DNA of 64,000 nucleotides from assembly GCF_012489685.1 (NCBI RefSeq), contig NC_080044.1:17340369-17404368 (forward strand), written 5' to 3'. The DNA comes from Lotus japonicus. Its lineage: Eukaryota > Streptophyta > Magnoliopsida > Fabales > Fabaceae. Below, in pieces: positions 11,943 through 22,909 of the stretch (position 1 is its first letter; the number at the start of each line of letters is the position of its first letter). The position numbers and the translations under genes are program-made. The notes below the pieces were generated by a model, which saw only the letters and a program-made list of their open reading frames with translations, ran no database searches and was not told the origin of the DNA.

Positions 11943-14036
11943 TTATTCGCGTTTAAGCCAATGTTGAATCACATGTAAAAGAAAACCTAAGCAAAATCCT
12001 ACAGACCCCAAAACAACGATGATTCTGACCCACGAAGAGGATACAAAAACATCCAGCATAAAAGAATTCCATAGCCATTGCCACAAGATAGCGCAAATGG
12101 ACCCTGTAACAGCTCCAACAATCACCTGGCTCACCGTGTGAAGTTTTTGCGACACCCGCAGGTATGACTGGAAACATAGAAGTAGCAATCAAGAATGAGA
12201 GTGTATAAAATTAAGCCATGACAGTATAGCAGAAAGTGACCATTGACCGATGCAAGAGGTAACCATGACAAACTAGTGTATAAAAACAAGCCAAAGTAAC
12301 CATTGCCTAATGTAAGAGGTAGCCATGACAAACTAGTGTATAAAATCAAGCCATGACAGCAAAGCAGAAAGTGACCATTGCCTAATGTAAGGTTCCCATG
12401 GCAAACTAATTTATACAATCAAGCCATGACAGTATAGCAGAAAGTAACCATGGCCTAATGCAAGAGATGGAAATTCAAGATAACCATTGCCTTTGATCAA
12501 ACATAAAACATGTACCAATTAACTCAATTGGAAATACTATTTACTCACAAAATAGGAAGCAAATGCTAAGGCCAGGCCACTGCTGGTAATGGTGAACTCA
12601 TTCATCCCTAGCCATTCAACACCCACAACATGACGAAAGAAACATAAACTTCTGTAGTTAAGTCATGTAATTCTAATATGTCATATTAAAAATGAGAAAG
12701 AAATCCAATGCTTTTGCACTTGGATGAAGTGGGGAGAGTAGTTTCTATGGAAACAAAAACATAATGCATTGACGAACCTATGTTAACCAAAATGCGATTA
12801 AGCTGAATAGAAATAAGAGGTGGGAGAAATTACCTGACAAAATAATAAACAGGACAATAAAGAAGATGGATTGAGCATGGGAAGAGGGCATCCCAGGGTC
12901 AGATTTCAGGGTAGAAGGCCGTTTCTGATTTAGCATTTGTTTGAGCGAAGCAGAAAGCATTGCATTTAAAAAAGACCCCGCTGCAAACCATAAGGCTTCT
13001 GCATCATGCCTCCAAAGAATGAAAACACCAAATATGGCAGTTACTAACCACTTGCTCTGTAAACAAAAGCACATCATCAGTTCCTAAAATGACAACTAAA
13101 CTAGTTAAAACATCTTATATGTAGGCCATCTTATCATAAAAAAAACTTCACTATATGACAGCACTTGGAAGCAAATAGGACGATTATGAATAAGGCCGTC
13201 TTATCAAACCCTAAACATTGTCTTAAGGAATATCTAAATAACAGAGCTAGCTTGTTTGGATATCTGTTGGAAAGTATAAAAACGAAAAAATAACAAATTG
13301 CTGTACATTTTTTGTGAACAAAAATGGCGTATGAATGTGTTATTTTTCTGTTTTCTCACTTTCTGGATAAAAAGTGTCTCAGAATGTGTCATTTTTCTGT
13401 TTCCATTTTTGTTAACTGTGCTCACAATGGAATGACAGTCAGCATACATTCAATGACTCGAGTGGATACAGGATACAAACTCATAAGAAAGGCTATTTCC
13501 AAAATCAAAACTGACTGCATTGGAGTTAATTCATTTAATAACATATTTGGATCTGCTTATTTTTTCTTCATAATTAATTCCAATACAATATCCAGAAGCT
13601 ACTCATATGAACTGATTTGTACCTTAAAATCAATTGTAGAAGATTTTTCAAGGCACAACCAACCAGCAATGACAAAATTAGATTGGAAAGGTTAAGGAAT
13701 ACCAACCATTTGATTGAGAGTTGACTCCAGCTCATGGAACAAAAACTTAGGATGAAACTCGGATGACCCATCAATGAAAGCTTCTTGTTCAACCACTTGA
13801 ACTTGTCCATCACTCTTTTCATCTCTGTGAGCACAAGCTCCTTTGAATCCATCATCCATTGCATTAGCTGCACAGAGTTTGTCACCAACAAACCCGCCAA
13901 GAAAGAGTGTTCTTGAGTTAGAAAATCTACGAGCAAATGAAGAAGAATTTTTCAACAATCTATGTTTATGCTGCAGATTTGTCCCGAGAAAATTGTTAGA
14001 TGGATTGTAGAAAATGGCAGCTGTATTTGCCGTCAT
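11943..14036 (-). CDS. Lipid phosphate phosphatase epsilon, chloroplastic (PAP2 superfamily)
   Basis: Four exons on the minus strand: 14036-13707, 13056-12834, 12607-12549 (or from 12622) and 12167-11943. With the canonical downstream acceptor they give 278 residues. The enzyme should dephosphorylate phosphatidic acid to diacylglycerol at the plastid envelope. Residues 1-60 are Ser, Asn and Arg rich without acidic residues at the start, as in a transit peptide. PAP2 motif 1 is KQMLNQKRP (149-157) and motif 2 is PSSH (167-170). Motif 3 is the degenerate RVSQKLHTVSQ, with the His kept and Gln where the classical motif has Asp, as I recall for the epsilon clade. Several hydrophobic helices follow residue 113. 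The acceptor expected at 12623 by protein conservation reads GG, not AG. An in-frame AG 15 bases on would remove about five residues (VEWL region). Intron 3 carries a minisatellite. Arabidopsis relatives, from memory, are AT5G66450 and AT3G50920. Confidence 0.9.
12200..12470. repeat. Degenerate minisatellite in phosphatase intron 3
   Basis: About four imperfect copies of a 60-76 base unit occur with starts near 12202, 12278, 12338 and 12410. Each includes (A)ATCAAGCCATGACAG or a close variant, then AGTAACCATTGCCTAATG and CCATGACAAACTAGTG variants. The array lies wholly inside the intron and does not affect the coding sequence. Confidence 0.8.
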
Positions 14037-14290
14037 ATGGAAGGATAACTACAGCATAATCACTCTGACTAGCTAGCTATAGGCTTCTGAGAAGGATGGA
14101 TACTTAGCAATGCTCTTCATTGGGGCCGCAAAGTTTGTTCGAAAGTGTCTGATTTGAGAGAAAAATACTAAAAAATAAAGGTAAATGGCATCATTGACTT
14201 TTCATTTGGCTTATCTGTTTTTGAAACAATATATATATTAAATAATAAGTTAAGCATTATTTTCAGTCTGAAGTTTAAGCTAGTTTTGGT
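14037..14290 (-). promoter_or_regulatory. Upstream region of the phosphatase gene
   Basis: This is the presumed leader and proximal promoter of the minus-strand phosphatase gene. A TATATATAT run at about 14231-14239, some 195 bases before the start codon, could act as the TATA element. The first part was duplicated further upstream at 14448-14713. Confidence 0.4.
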
Positions 14291-14447
14291 TTTTGTTGCT
14301 TTTGAAATAGGCTCACAGAGAATAAGGGAAATAGTCGGGATTGATCCTTGTCGGAGAGGTGGTTCCGGCCGCTGTACCTACTTGGCAAGACCCATTCAGT
14401 TGGCACTGTCACGTCAATTAATGATGTTTGTGAGGAAATTACTAGAC

Positions 14448-14713
14448 TGTTCTTGAGTTAGATAATCTACCAGCAAACGAATAATTTTTCATGAATCTAT
14501 GTCTATGCTGCATAATCGATCACTCTGAAAGAGACACTTTCTGGTTGGCTGGCTACAGGCTTATGACAAGGTTGGAAAAAAACAAAATTAGTATCTTCTC
14601 ACTAATCCTGCTTTTCAGGGGGCGAAAAGTTCTACAGATTCCGATTTGAGAGAAAAATACTTAAATATAAAGGTAGCTGGCGTGGGTGACTTTTCCTTTG
14701 GTTAATCTGGTGT
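14448..14713 (-). pseudogene. Partial duplicate of the phosphatase 5' end
   Basis: This segment repeats, with point changes and small deletions, the part of the phosphatase gene from inside exon 1 (about 13905) through the start codon into the upstream region (about 14217). Shared stretches include TGTTCTTGAGTTAGA, the ATCTATGT(C/T)TATGCTGC segment and TTTGAGAGAAAAATACT. The start codon and part of exon 1 are missing, so the copy is non-coding. Between copy and original lie about 160 unrelated bases. Confidence 0.85.
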
Positions 14714-17232
14714 AGGATTTTTTTATGAGTATTTTATGGGAATGATGTAGACTAATCATTTTTTACACCTAGGTTTTTTTTTTTCAAATCCAGGTGTCTA
14801 TTTTGTTGTTATAGTTAGTACCACGTACTCATCCTAATTATAAATAGGTAATTGTTATTGCCATCATCCCACCTCTAGTTTCACCACCCTCAGCTTAATC
14901 CGTGTCTTATTAAAGTATGGTTTGCTATAATGCTGGGAATTATAAAACTCTCTGTAATCTAAGCTTAAGAGACAACTCTCTCTTAACTACAACAGAACAG
15001 ATCACATTAAAGCCAAATAGATTAACTTCGATCAGTTTCCTTTTATTTGAACTTATTTATTTTAAAAACTTAGCATATATACTTAGGAATTTTAGCAACA
15101 ACCTAAGAAAAAGTAATAGTAATTTACTTTTTTCTTTTAATTTCAACATTTCTAGTATATTCATCTGTCTTTTTCTTTTCTTTAACCATTTGAGGGAAAA
15201 TGATATTTATAGCAGAAGATGAGACAAGAGGCTCTCTTCCATCTATTGATTCTTTGGGACTCTCCTCAGCATGAGTCTCCTTTATAATAACTGGAATGGA
15301 AGTTGTTTGCTTCTTGATTCTTTGTGACCCCCCTCAGCAAGAGTCTCCTCTATAGTAACTGAAATATTAGCTGTTTTCTTCCCCTTTTCTCTTTGTGCCT
15401 CCATTCTTTTTCTTCTTCTCACTGTGTTGGTTTGAGCTTCCTACTTCAATTTAGGTTCAGTTTGAGGTGGAATAGTGCCTTGTACCTTTTGGGTCATCAA
15501 TGTAGCAAGATTGGAGACTTATGTCTTGAGCCTTGAACATCTCTTCTGATTTAGCCATGTGCTGCATCATGAAGTGTTGCAAGTTAGGCCTTCTCTACTC
15601 TTGTTTTACCAGGGTCCCATAGCGGACGTCAATGTTCACCAGGTGAACCCTAAGAGACCAAGAGAGAATCAAAACAATCCTAACTCACCCTAAAATACAA
15701 GTGAACATGTATTGTTCTTTGTCTTTCTTTCTACATATACATGTTGCCTTATAAATATGTACACAATCAATTTCTTATTAAATTCCACATATTCAATACT
15801 TATTAAGTTATATTCCTAGTCTTCCGTCACTCGTAGCGTGATATGGGATGTCGTCTTCTACAATCATTGTTCTAACTGTTCGGTGTAGCTTCATGCATCA
15901 TTTATTTTTACTAGTCGTGTAGGGTGATCGATCTTTAAGAATGACATGTCTCCCCTATAAGGCCCTTTTATGAAGCCAGTTATTTCTTGAACCAATATTT
16001 TAACTAGGCTAGGTACAACCAGGAAGGCCTGAATTGTGCCAATCGGTCCACTTTGCAATAAATATAAGTGCATAGTTGTCCGTTTTGTTTGCAATTGCCT
16101 CAATGTTCGCCAATCAATCTCTTGACTTCTTTCACATTGTTAAACCTTGAATTTGAAATATGACATGCATTCCTAAGAAATAATGAAGCATTTAATTGAA
16201 AATCAAACACAACAGCCACAGTACGCGACCAAAATGGAAGATCTCACCTCATCACAGACTACCTCACTTATCACAAATGACCTTACCTCATCAAGGGTGA
16301 CCTCCCTCATTCACTATGGACAACCTACATGCAATGACCAACCTCTTTTTATTCTTGGGCGACATCATTTCACGTGGGTTACCAAAGAGCAATTTTAGTT
16401 TAAATATTCTGTAACGTTAAATGAGTCAAAGCGCAGTTCCCTAATAGCCACCGTAGCGGTGGTTATACAATAGACTAGGGCTTCTCATGTATAAAGTGAC
16501 GATTCAATTAAAGGAGACCTCATGTTTAGTTTACTGTACTATATAAGACTGAGTTTAAAACTTGCTAAAAACTACAACTAGGAAGCTGTTTCTTTTGTAG
16601 TCTTTTGAATTGAGTCCTCTCTTCTCTGCTCAGTGTTCGTGGGTTCACAACTTGAACAAGTACTAATAATGAGACCGTCAAGTTGGATATATAATGGGCT
16701 AGGTACGTACTAGTGTATAAAACTGTAATCACTTTCACAAGTTACAGCATTATATTGGACGATCCACCCGAACCCAGTGAAGTGAGGCTGTGACACTGCA
16801 CGCTGAGGGTCTGAGACTGATCAAAGAAGAGTTGACTGATGCACATTCAGCAGTACGAGACTGCAAGTGCAGCGCAAAATGGTAGGCCCAAATTATTATC
16901 TAATATCTATAGTGGTAGGAAAGAGACTCGAGAGTCAGGGTGGAAACACGTATACATAATCCATCATCAAGAACAATTTTCAACCAGCTACAGATAGGTA
17001 ACAATGACCAGGTCTGGTTCCACTACTTGTACTCTTTTGACCAATTTAAACCACTTTTACTATACTAACTAGCTATCACAGATATAGGTAGTTTCTATGT
17101 TCTTTTCTTTCTTGTTTGAGATTCATTGTCATACGGATGAGACATTCCTATTATTACACGTGAGGGGGAAATAGGAGCATATGGAAGGACAGATAACTGT
17201 TATGTGGACCAATGACCTTCTTAATCTAAAGT
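14714..17232. other. Unresolved intergenic DNA with decayed coding traces
   Basis: No intact gene. Around 15230-15480 the minus strand shows a Lys, Glu and Arg rich broken frame with a near-repeat of about 75 bases (ETLAEGGHKES and ETHAEESPKES in different frames), which looks like an old transposon gene. ACTATATAAG near 16539 followed by a transcript-like leader could be a promoter in an old LTR, but no paired repeat or primer site was found. The open frame at 14917-15222 has low complexity and no family resemblance. Confidence 0.4.
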
Positions 17233-17975
17233 AGTGGTGTACAAGGGACGAGTTGGGATGGGTTTTGATTAACCCTAACCCGACCCTAAATATTGACCGG
17301 GTCAATTCTTAGACTCTAACCCGTCCTTAAACCCGAAGCAACCCGATAATATGCGGGTCCAATTTATGACGGGTCTATGTAGGACGGGACCGGGTTGGCC
17401 CAAGGGATAATAAATCTAAGAGTATTTGATACTAATTGTAAAATTTAAAGATAATAACATACTAAAAGAGTTATAAGTGAGAACTATTTTTTAGAAGAAA
17501 GAACTTGAAATTATCCAATTCTTGCATAATCTATGTCATAATCTATTGCACTTGAGAGGTTCACATTTTGTTTGATATATATGCAAGTGTCACTCATTTT
17601 GTTTGATCTCTCTTCACTTGTCTCACATGTGCATTACATGATTTTCTCTTATTAAAGCATGAAAGTGTCCATCTTTTGACCAACGTTTATTTAATTCATA
17701 AGTTATATGTTAAACATTTTCATCTCATCCACATGGTAAGATAAATTTGAGCACCATCTATCACATTTTGACCATTATAACAAATTGAAATCTTGTAAAA
17801 TGTATATGTGGGACGGGCCGGGTGGCCCGAGTGCCAACCCGAACCCGACCCGAAGCCGAATAACTCTATGATCAACACTAACCCGACATCTTTTAATGAT
17901 CGGGCCGGGTTCAACCCGGCCCTAAAGGCTTGGGCCGGGATGGGTTGGCGGGTAGGGCCGGGTCTTGTACACCCC
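17233..17975. mobile_element. hAT-type non-autonomous element, 743 bp
   Basis: The ends are inverted: AGTGGTGTACAAG on the left and CTTGTACACCCC on the right. They are flanked by TCTAAAGT and TATAAAGT, an 8-base target duplication with one difference, as expected of hAT transposons. Subterminal zones are packed with short GGGCCGGG, CCCGACCC and ACCCG motifs, typical hAT transposase binding clusters. No transposase remains; the open frame across 17808-18014 is a by-product of the GC-rich repeats. Confidence 0.85.
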
Positions 17976-20559
17976 TATAAAGTACAATCTGATCTAAAGT
18001 GCAATCTCACTTAACTTAATCCTCAAAGTTAACACAACTAATGTCAAGATGCATATTTTAAAACTCACAAAATAAATGCCATAAATAAGAAGCAAACAGA
18101 GAGCAAGAGGAAAACAGATGATGTAGAGTAGAAATTGAAGATATGCCTTACCTTTTGCACTCTTGGTGTGAGTTTAAATAGAGTATGCTTTTGTTATTAC
18201 TATAAGAATTTAAGAGATTTAACTCTATCTCAAAAGTTAATTCAAGATATGAGGATTGTCATCTCATAAATAAGGCATATTTTGGCTATATATATAGTTA
18301 ATGCGAGACTTCTCGTCACATCCACTCACGTCTAGGGCTGGACATCTGAAGTGTAAATATGTAGAAATAAACATATGTAGGTGACTCATATATGAGTGGT
18401 CTCTAGTTATCAGGTCTAGGATAAGTGCTAATACAATACTAGAATTTGATACCTGAGATGAGGGTTGTTTTCCATATATAAGGGTTATCTTGATCATATC
18501 TCTAGTTTATGTAAGATTTCTCAACAATTACCTAATAGTAGTCAGCAATGCCATAGGTAAAGATGCAAGTTTGAGTTGTGGACTAAAAATCAAGAAGACG
18601 TAAAAAAGGAGAAAAAAATGCTCTGTTAGGACTTTGGAAAGGGCTTCCATCCAAGAGGAAACCTTGTCTCGAGAAGTACGAAGACAGTCAAAACTAGAGG
18701 AGATGATGGTGTCTCGGACTATTGACATTGAGGTTGTGGGTGAGATGTTGTCTTTGGTCGTGTAGAGACAATCTCTTATAGGTATAAACACCTTAATTGT
18801 TTTGGGGAGGACGAAGACTATCCTTGGGAAGAGGAGGACAATGAAGACTCGGTGGAGAACAAGTAGTATAAGGAGGTAGAAGAAGATGAAGGGGAATTCG
18901 ACCTTGTCATGAGATTCCCGTATCCAAGGAGGAGTTTGATGTTTGGTACAAGTCATGGAAACAAGTTCTAGTTGTTTAGTTAAAGCATATCAATGTGTGT
19001 TATGGAATCTAGAGATTATGAAGATTTTGAACCTTCCCATTGAATTGTGCAATCGTCAATTTTTTGCGTAGGTTTGGTCGAGTTTAGAGAAGATGTTGCG
19101 CTCTTAGGTGATCAAGTGGCTATGGCTAGTGAGAAAATCAAGATAAGAATTGCCTCTGGTACGTCGCATCCACCACTGATGGAGCTGCAATGAATCAGTT
19201 TCAAAGCACACAGTTCGAAACCCAAGAGAGAGAAAATAATGATATACTTCTTCTTCCTATAAAAAAATATTAGTTATTTATCAATTGATTGATATGTAGT
19301 GATTGTGAAAAAAAAAATCATCTAAGATATATAGTTCATGTAAGATATATGTACGGTAAAAAATTACGCTTAACCAAAATTATGGTGGACATACGCAAAT
19401 AAGTCAGCTTTAAAGGATGATTCCTTGATATCTGAAACTCCTTCTTCCGTGAAGGGAGCTATTAATTATGAGGGGGTGCATTCTCCTCTACAGAACAATG
19501 GAGTTGTGTTACAGCCAGGGTGGATCCCACTTTAGAACTCTTGGAGAAATTTCTCCCACAAAAAAAAATCAATGTTATATCAATATTACATGTATAGTTT
19601 GTATTATTTGCTCCCACAATTTTTTTTATATTAAAACTACTTAGTTAAATATGTGTATATGTTTTCTTCTGCATGTAACAAAAAAAAATATGTATATGTT
19701 TATTACCCCCAAATTTAAGTATTTATGGATCTGTCACCGATTACAAGAGGTTGTAAGGGGTCTCAAAATCCCATAAACAAGTGTTGTTTCTAATGAAGAT
19801 TTTTTGTTACCAAGTCTAATAATAAAAAGGTGCAATAGTAATTATGTAATATTAGCCTCACTCATTTTCTCTTCTTTTTCTATCAATCCAAACAACTTAA
19901 AAATAACTTTATTTTCTTTTTCTATTCTTTGCTCACATATTTTTTTTTCTCTCATTTTCATCTATATATCCAAATAAATAAATAAACTATATATTCAAAA
20001 CTATATTTTTAATTTTTTGTATAAAAAATAGTTATCATTTAATTTTTCGTTAAAGTTATTTATGTCATTTGATAATTTTTTTTTTACTTTCTCTCCAACC
20101 AAACAACAGAAAAAATTTCTATTTTTTTCTCTCTTTCTTTTATTTACATTCTCTTTTCTTGAGGGCAAAAAAACATTCTCTTTTCTTTTATGTTCTTTAT
20201 ACTCAAAATAAGTGTTTAGGATACTATTACATTGAACTCTGCTGCGTGGTCAAAGTCATAGCTTTCAGCTTCGTACATGGATTGCATTGCATTCCATTAA
20301 TTATGTAATCAAACTTTGAATTTCGAAACATCCTGTCAATCTGAAGCGATTTGATAGTTGATAGCTTAAAGCAGGAAGATTGGTTGGAGATACAGTGAAA
20401 AGCTCACTCAGGGTGGAAAAAAAATACTGTATATAAATAATTTCTCAGGTGACATCCTATTGTCAAAACTCAATACAGATAGAAACAACTTTAAAATGCC
20501 TTTCAAAAAATATCTTTAAAATACTAAGGCATAAAGTACATATTATTATAGTTTTTCTT
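17976..20559. other. Unrecognised AT-rich intergenic DNA
   Basis: A 142-codon open frame on the minus strand at 18528-18956 has odd composition (long Phe, Leu, Ile runs) and no visible motif, so it is not called. Two related sequences at about 18240-18320 and 18440-18520 share ATGAGG-TTGT and ATATATAGTTTATG-like parts and may be a small duplication. The rest is poly-T rich with no recognised feature. Confidence 0.4.
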
Positions 20560-20735
20560 TGGTGTAAGAAAAATGTCTTTTTTGGAGACAATACTGTTCG
20601 AGTCGAGAAGATCCACAACATGATGGGGCTAACTTTTTCAGTAGGGTTTTTTTTCATCCACAAGACTCGAACCTCAAACCTTACTTAAAGGGAATCAAGG
20701 ATGTACCACTTGAACCAACCACCCGTTGGCATTTT
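20560..20735 (-). mobile_element. tRNA-derived SINE
   Basis: On the minus strand the sequence begins GCCAACGGGTGGTTGGTTC. It has an A-box-like TGGTTCAAGTGG (20705-20716) and a B box GGTTCGAGTCT (20663-20673), spaced as in tRNA genes. No cloverleaf can be completed, so it is not a working tRNA gene. The body after the B box is non-tRNA sequence, as in plant SINEs. The 3' end and target duplication were not defined. Confidence 0.6.
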
Positions 20736-20799
20736 AATCCATAGTTCAACCGTGAAAGATCTACATAGCGCGCTCAACCATTTCACAAATTATTATTAT

Positions 20800-21875
20800 T
20801 ATTTTAAATATGTTTTATTTTTTTACAAGGAAAAGACACAAAGCAACAAATGACAAAAAATAGGCAAAATCCGGAGCTAAGGTCTAACAAACGAGACACC
20901 CATTGCATTAGCAATCAGTAAAGAACTCCTGTCCTTCAGAGGGGAAGAAACAAAAATCTAAAGATCATCCTGGTCCTGGCGAGCACCATGTTTAGCCAAA
21001 TATAGTTAGCGCAAACATTACCCATCTCTCAAGATGTGCCTCCGTGTAGCTCCTTAATATCCTAAATAAGAGAAGTGTAGCTATGGTAATGAGGCGGCTA
21101 GCTCCGAACCAAGGACAAAGCATCCAACGAATATGATTGGCAGTCCACAGTACAAAAACCTTGTCCCATGCCTCTACCAAATCATGAAACATCGTTAAGA
21201 GTTCTAAATGAAGATTGGAGGTAGCCACTGGAGCCAGCCCCCAAAACCACCTCTCCTTTGGTTTCGAAGAAAGTTTACTATAGCCACTCAACATTGAGCA
21301 CAATACCACCAGGCACAAAAGGACACCAGTTGACCAATTTAGGTGACGCACGTTGACTATAGCCACTCACATGAAAAGCTCGAGAGATATCAGAGCTCAT
21401 AGACATAATGTCAACCGCCAAGGTGTGGTCACTCAAAAGAAAATTCTTGATGCACAAGGAGTTGCGAGCCCTCCAAACTCCCCACAGAGAAGAACACACA
21501 ACACGAGGTTGAGTCGAGAAGAAGATGTTGCAGCCAACCTCGCACGTCCGGGTTCCACATCAAACGACATTAACCGCCAGATCCTTCTAGCCTGGGGGGG
21601 ACAATCCCAAAGACAATGGGTCACTATTTCCTCTCTTGAATTGCAAACCGTGCAAGTCACTGAGGCCACCATGCCACGCCGTAAATGCAAGGTATATACA
21701 GGCAAGACATTGTGTCAAGCAAGCCAAACTAGAACTACACACTTGAGAGGGATCTTCAACTTCCAGATGCAAGTCCACCCACCAAGAGCCAAAGCGTAAT
21801 CCCCCATCCTTTTCTGGAGTAGTCACTTGTAACCCGAGGAAGATGATTCCTCTGCAGAGACGATGACACAATAAA
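20800..21875 (-). pseudogene. LINE 3' end: zinc-binding RT domain plus RNase H domain, decayed
   Basis: Reading the minus strand from 21875 down, one sees VTCTVCNSREEIVTHCLWDC, the Cys/His-rich zf-RVT domain that follows plant LINE reverse transcriptases. The linker GVWRARNSLC follows, then an RNase H-like start GGIVLNVEW. The end, in a third frame, matches the usual LINE C-terminus. The frame shifts several times and stops are present. After the last coding trace comes an A-rich tail, read on the minus strand around 20830-20790. Only the 3' third of a LINE is present, and it is dead. Confidence 0.8.
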
Positions 21876-22029
21876 ATATGGAATTGTTAGTTTTAGTTCC
21901 TAAGTTTTTTTTTTCTTGAAATACATCTCAATTTATGAAATACTCATGTGTTAGTTCCTGAGATGAGAGGGACTAAAACCAAACTTCAAACGTTAAAAAT
22001 AAGAAGGGGAAGAGCCTCATGCAGGTTAC
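21876..22029. other. Short unrecognised spacer
   Basis: AT-rich DNA between the LINE relic and the gag-like relic, with a TTCTTGAAATACATCTCAAT segment; no feature recognised. Confidence 0.3.
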
Positions 22030-22380
22030 CTTGCTAGGACCACCATTCATCTTCACGGTGTTTCACAGGGTAGAAAATGTCTCCAAGTGAGCATGGGGAT
22101 CTTCATTAGGGCCTCCACCAGGTATTGGCTAACAAGTAACAAGTGTGGTGAATGTCGGTTTTTCTGCTCTAACCTCATCGCCATCTTCTCTTCGGTTTTA
22201 GTCATGGTACCCTGCACCCTTCTCCTTTGTTGAGCAAGAATGGTGTAAAAAGTGCGATTGATTTCTAGATCAAATAACAATGAAGCAGGATCAATAACAC
22301 CTCGCATACACCAGCAAATAGGGGTTAGGAGCACCGGCGCTAAACAAATATAAAAACATGAGAAATTAAAAAAAAATGTT
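22030..22380 (-). pseudogene. Retrotransposon gag-like relic
   Basis: The minus strand contains DPASLLFDLEINRTFYTILA near the start. In a shifted frame further on, a segment corresponds to PNEDPHAHLETF, a pattern I associate with the gag region of plant Ty3-type retrotransposons. At least one frameshift separates them. No LTRs or other domains were found beside it. Confidence 0.5.
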
Positions 22381-22666
22381 CTAAGGAGCACTAACTAGCT
22401 TTTATTTATATAAACTGAAAACACAATTTCCAATAACGACGTTAAAAACTTGATAACCCTTTTGCAGATGCCTGCAAAATTGCAATGGGTAATGTACTTA
22501 AAGTTGTCAAGTAACAAAATATTGATCCATAATGATTGTAAGTTTAGTACTAATATAGATGTGGCATGTTGCACACAACTCAATATATTATGATGGTAAA
22601 GTAATTGTCTTAAAAGTCTTTTTCTATCAATTATGTCCGGTTAACTCATTTTCTCGCTTAGGGATT

Positions 22667-22909
22667 TGAGTTTGCCACCCCACCTATGGGGCTTTGCACC
22701 CCACTTTATTCAATACGAGATTTAAAGTTTTGTATTCAATACGAGATATAAAATTCCGTATTTGTTTTAGTATGTAATGAATGGTTAAAAATGTGTCACA
22801 TATGCTCAGATACAGTACGGTTTTTTAAGTTTCATATTGAATACAGAACTTTAAATCCCGTATTGAATAAAGTGGGGTGCCAAGACTCATAGGTGGGGTG
22901 GCAAACCCA
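22667..22909. repeat. Fold-back MITE, 243 bp
   Basis: Long inverted ends of about 65 bases begin TGAGTTTGCCACCCCACCTA on the left and read TGGGTTTGCCACCCCACCTA from the right. ATT occurs immediately outside both ends and may be a 3-base target duplication. The interior repeats TTCAATACGAGAT-type motifs. Superfamily not certain. Confidence 0.75.

Noticed and set aside
14917..15222. 101-codon plus-strand frame
   Set aside because: Asn, Leu, Phe rich sequence from AT-rich DNA, with no recognisable domain.
18528..18956. 142-codon minus-strand open frame
   Set aside because: Composition is Phe, Leu and Ile heavy without motif, there is no plausible promoter or splice context, and the region looks like decayed transposon DNA.
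20663..20716. Possible tRNA gene
   Set aside because: A and B boxes are present but acceptor and anticodon stems cannot be formed, so it is a SINE head rather than a tRNA.
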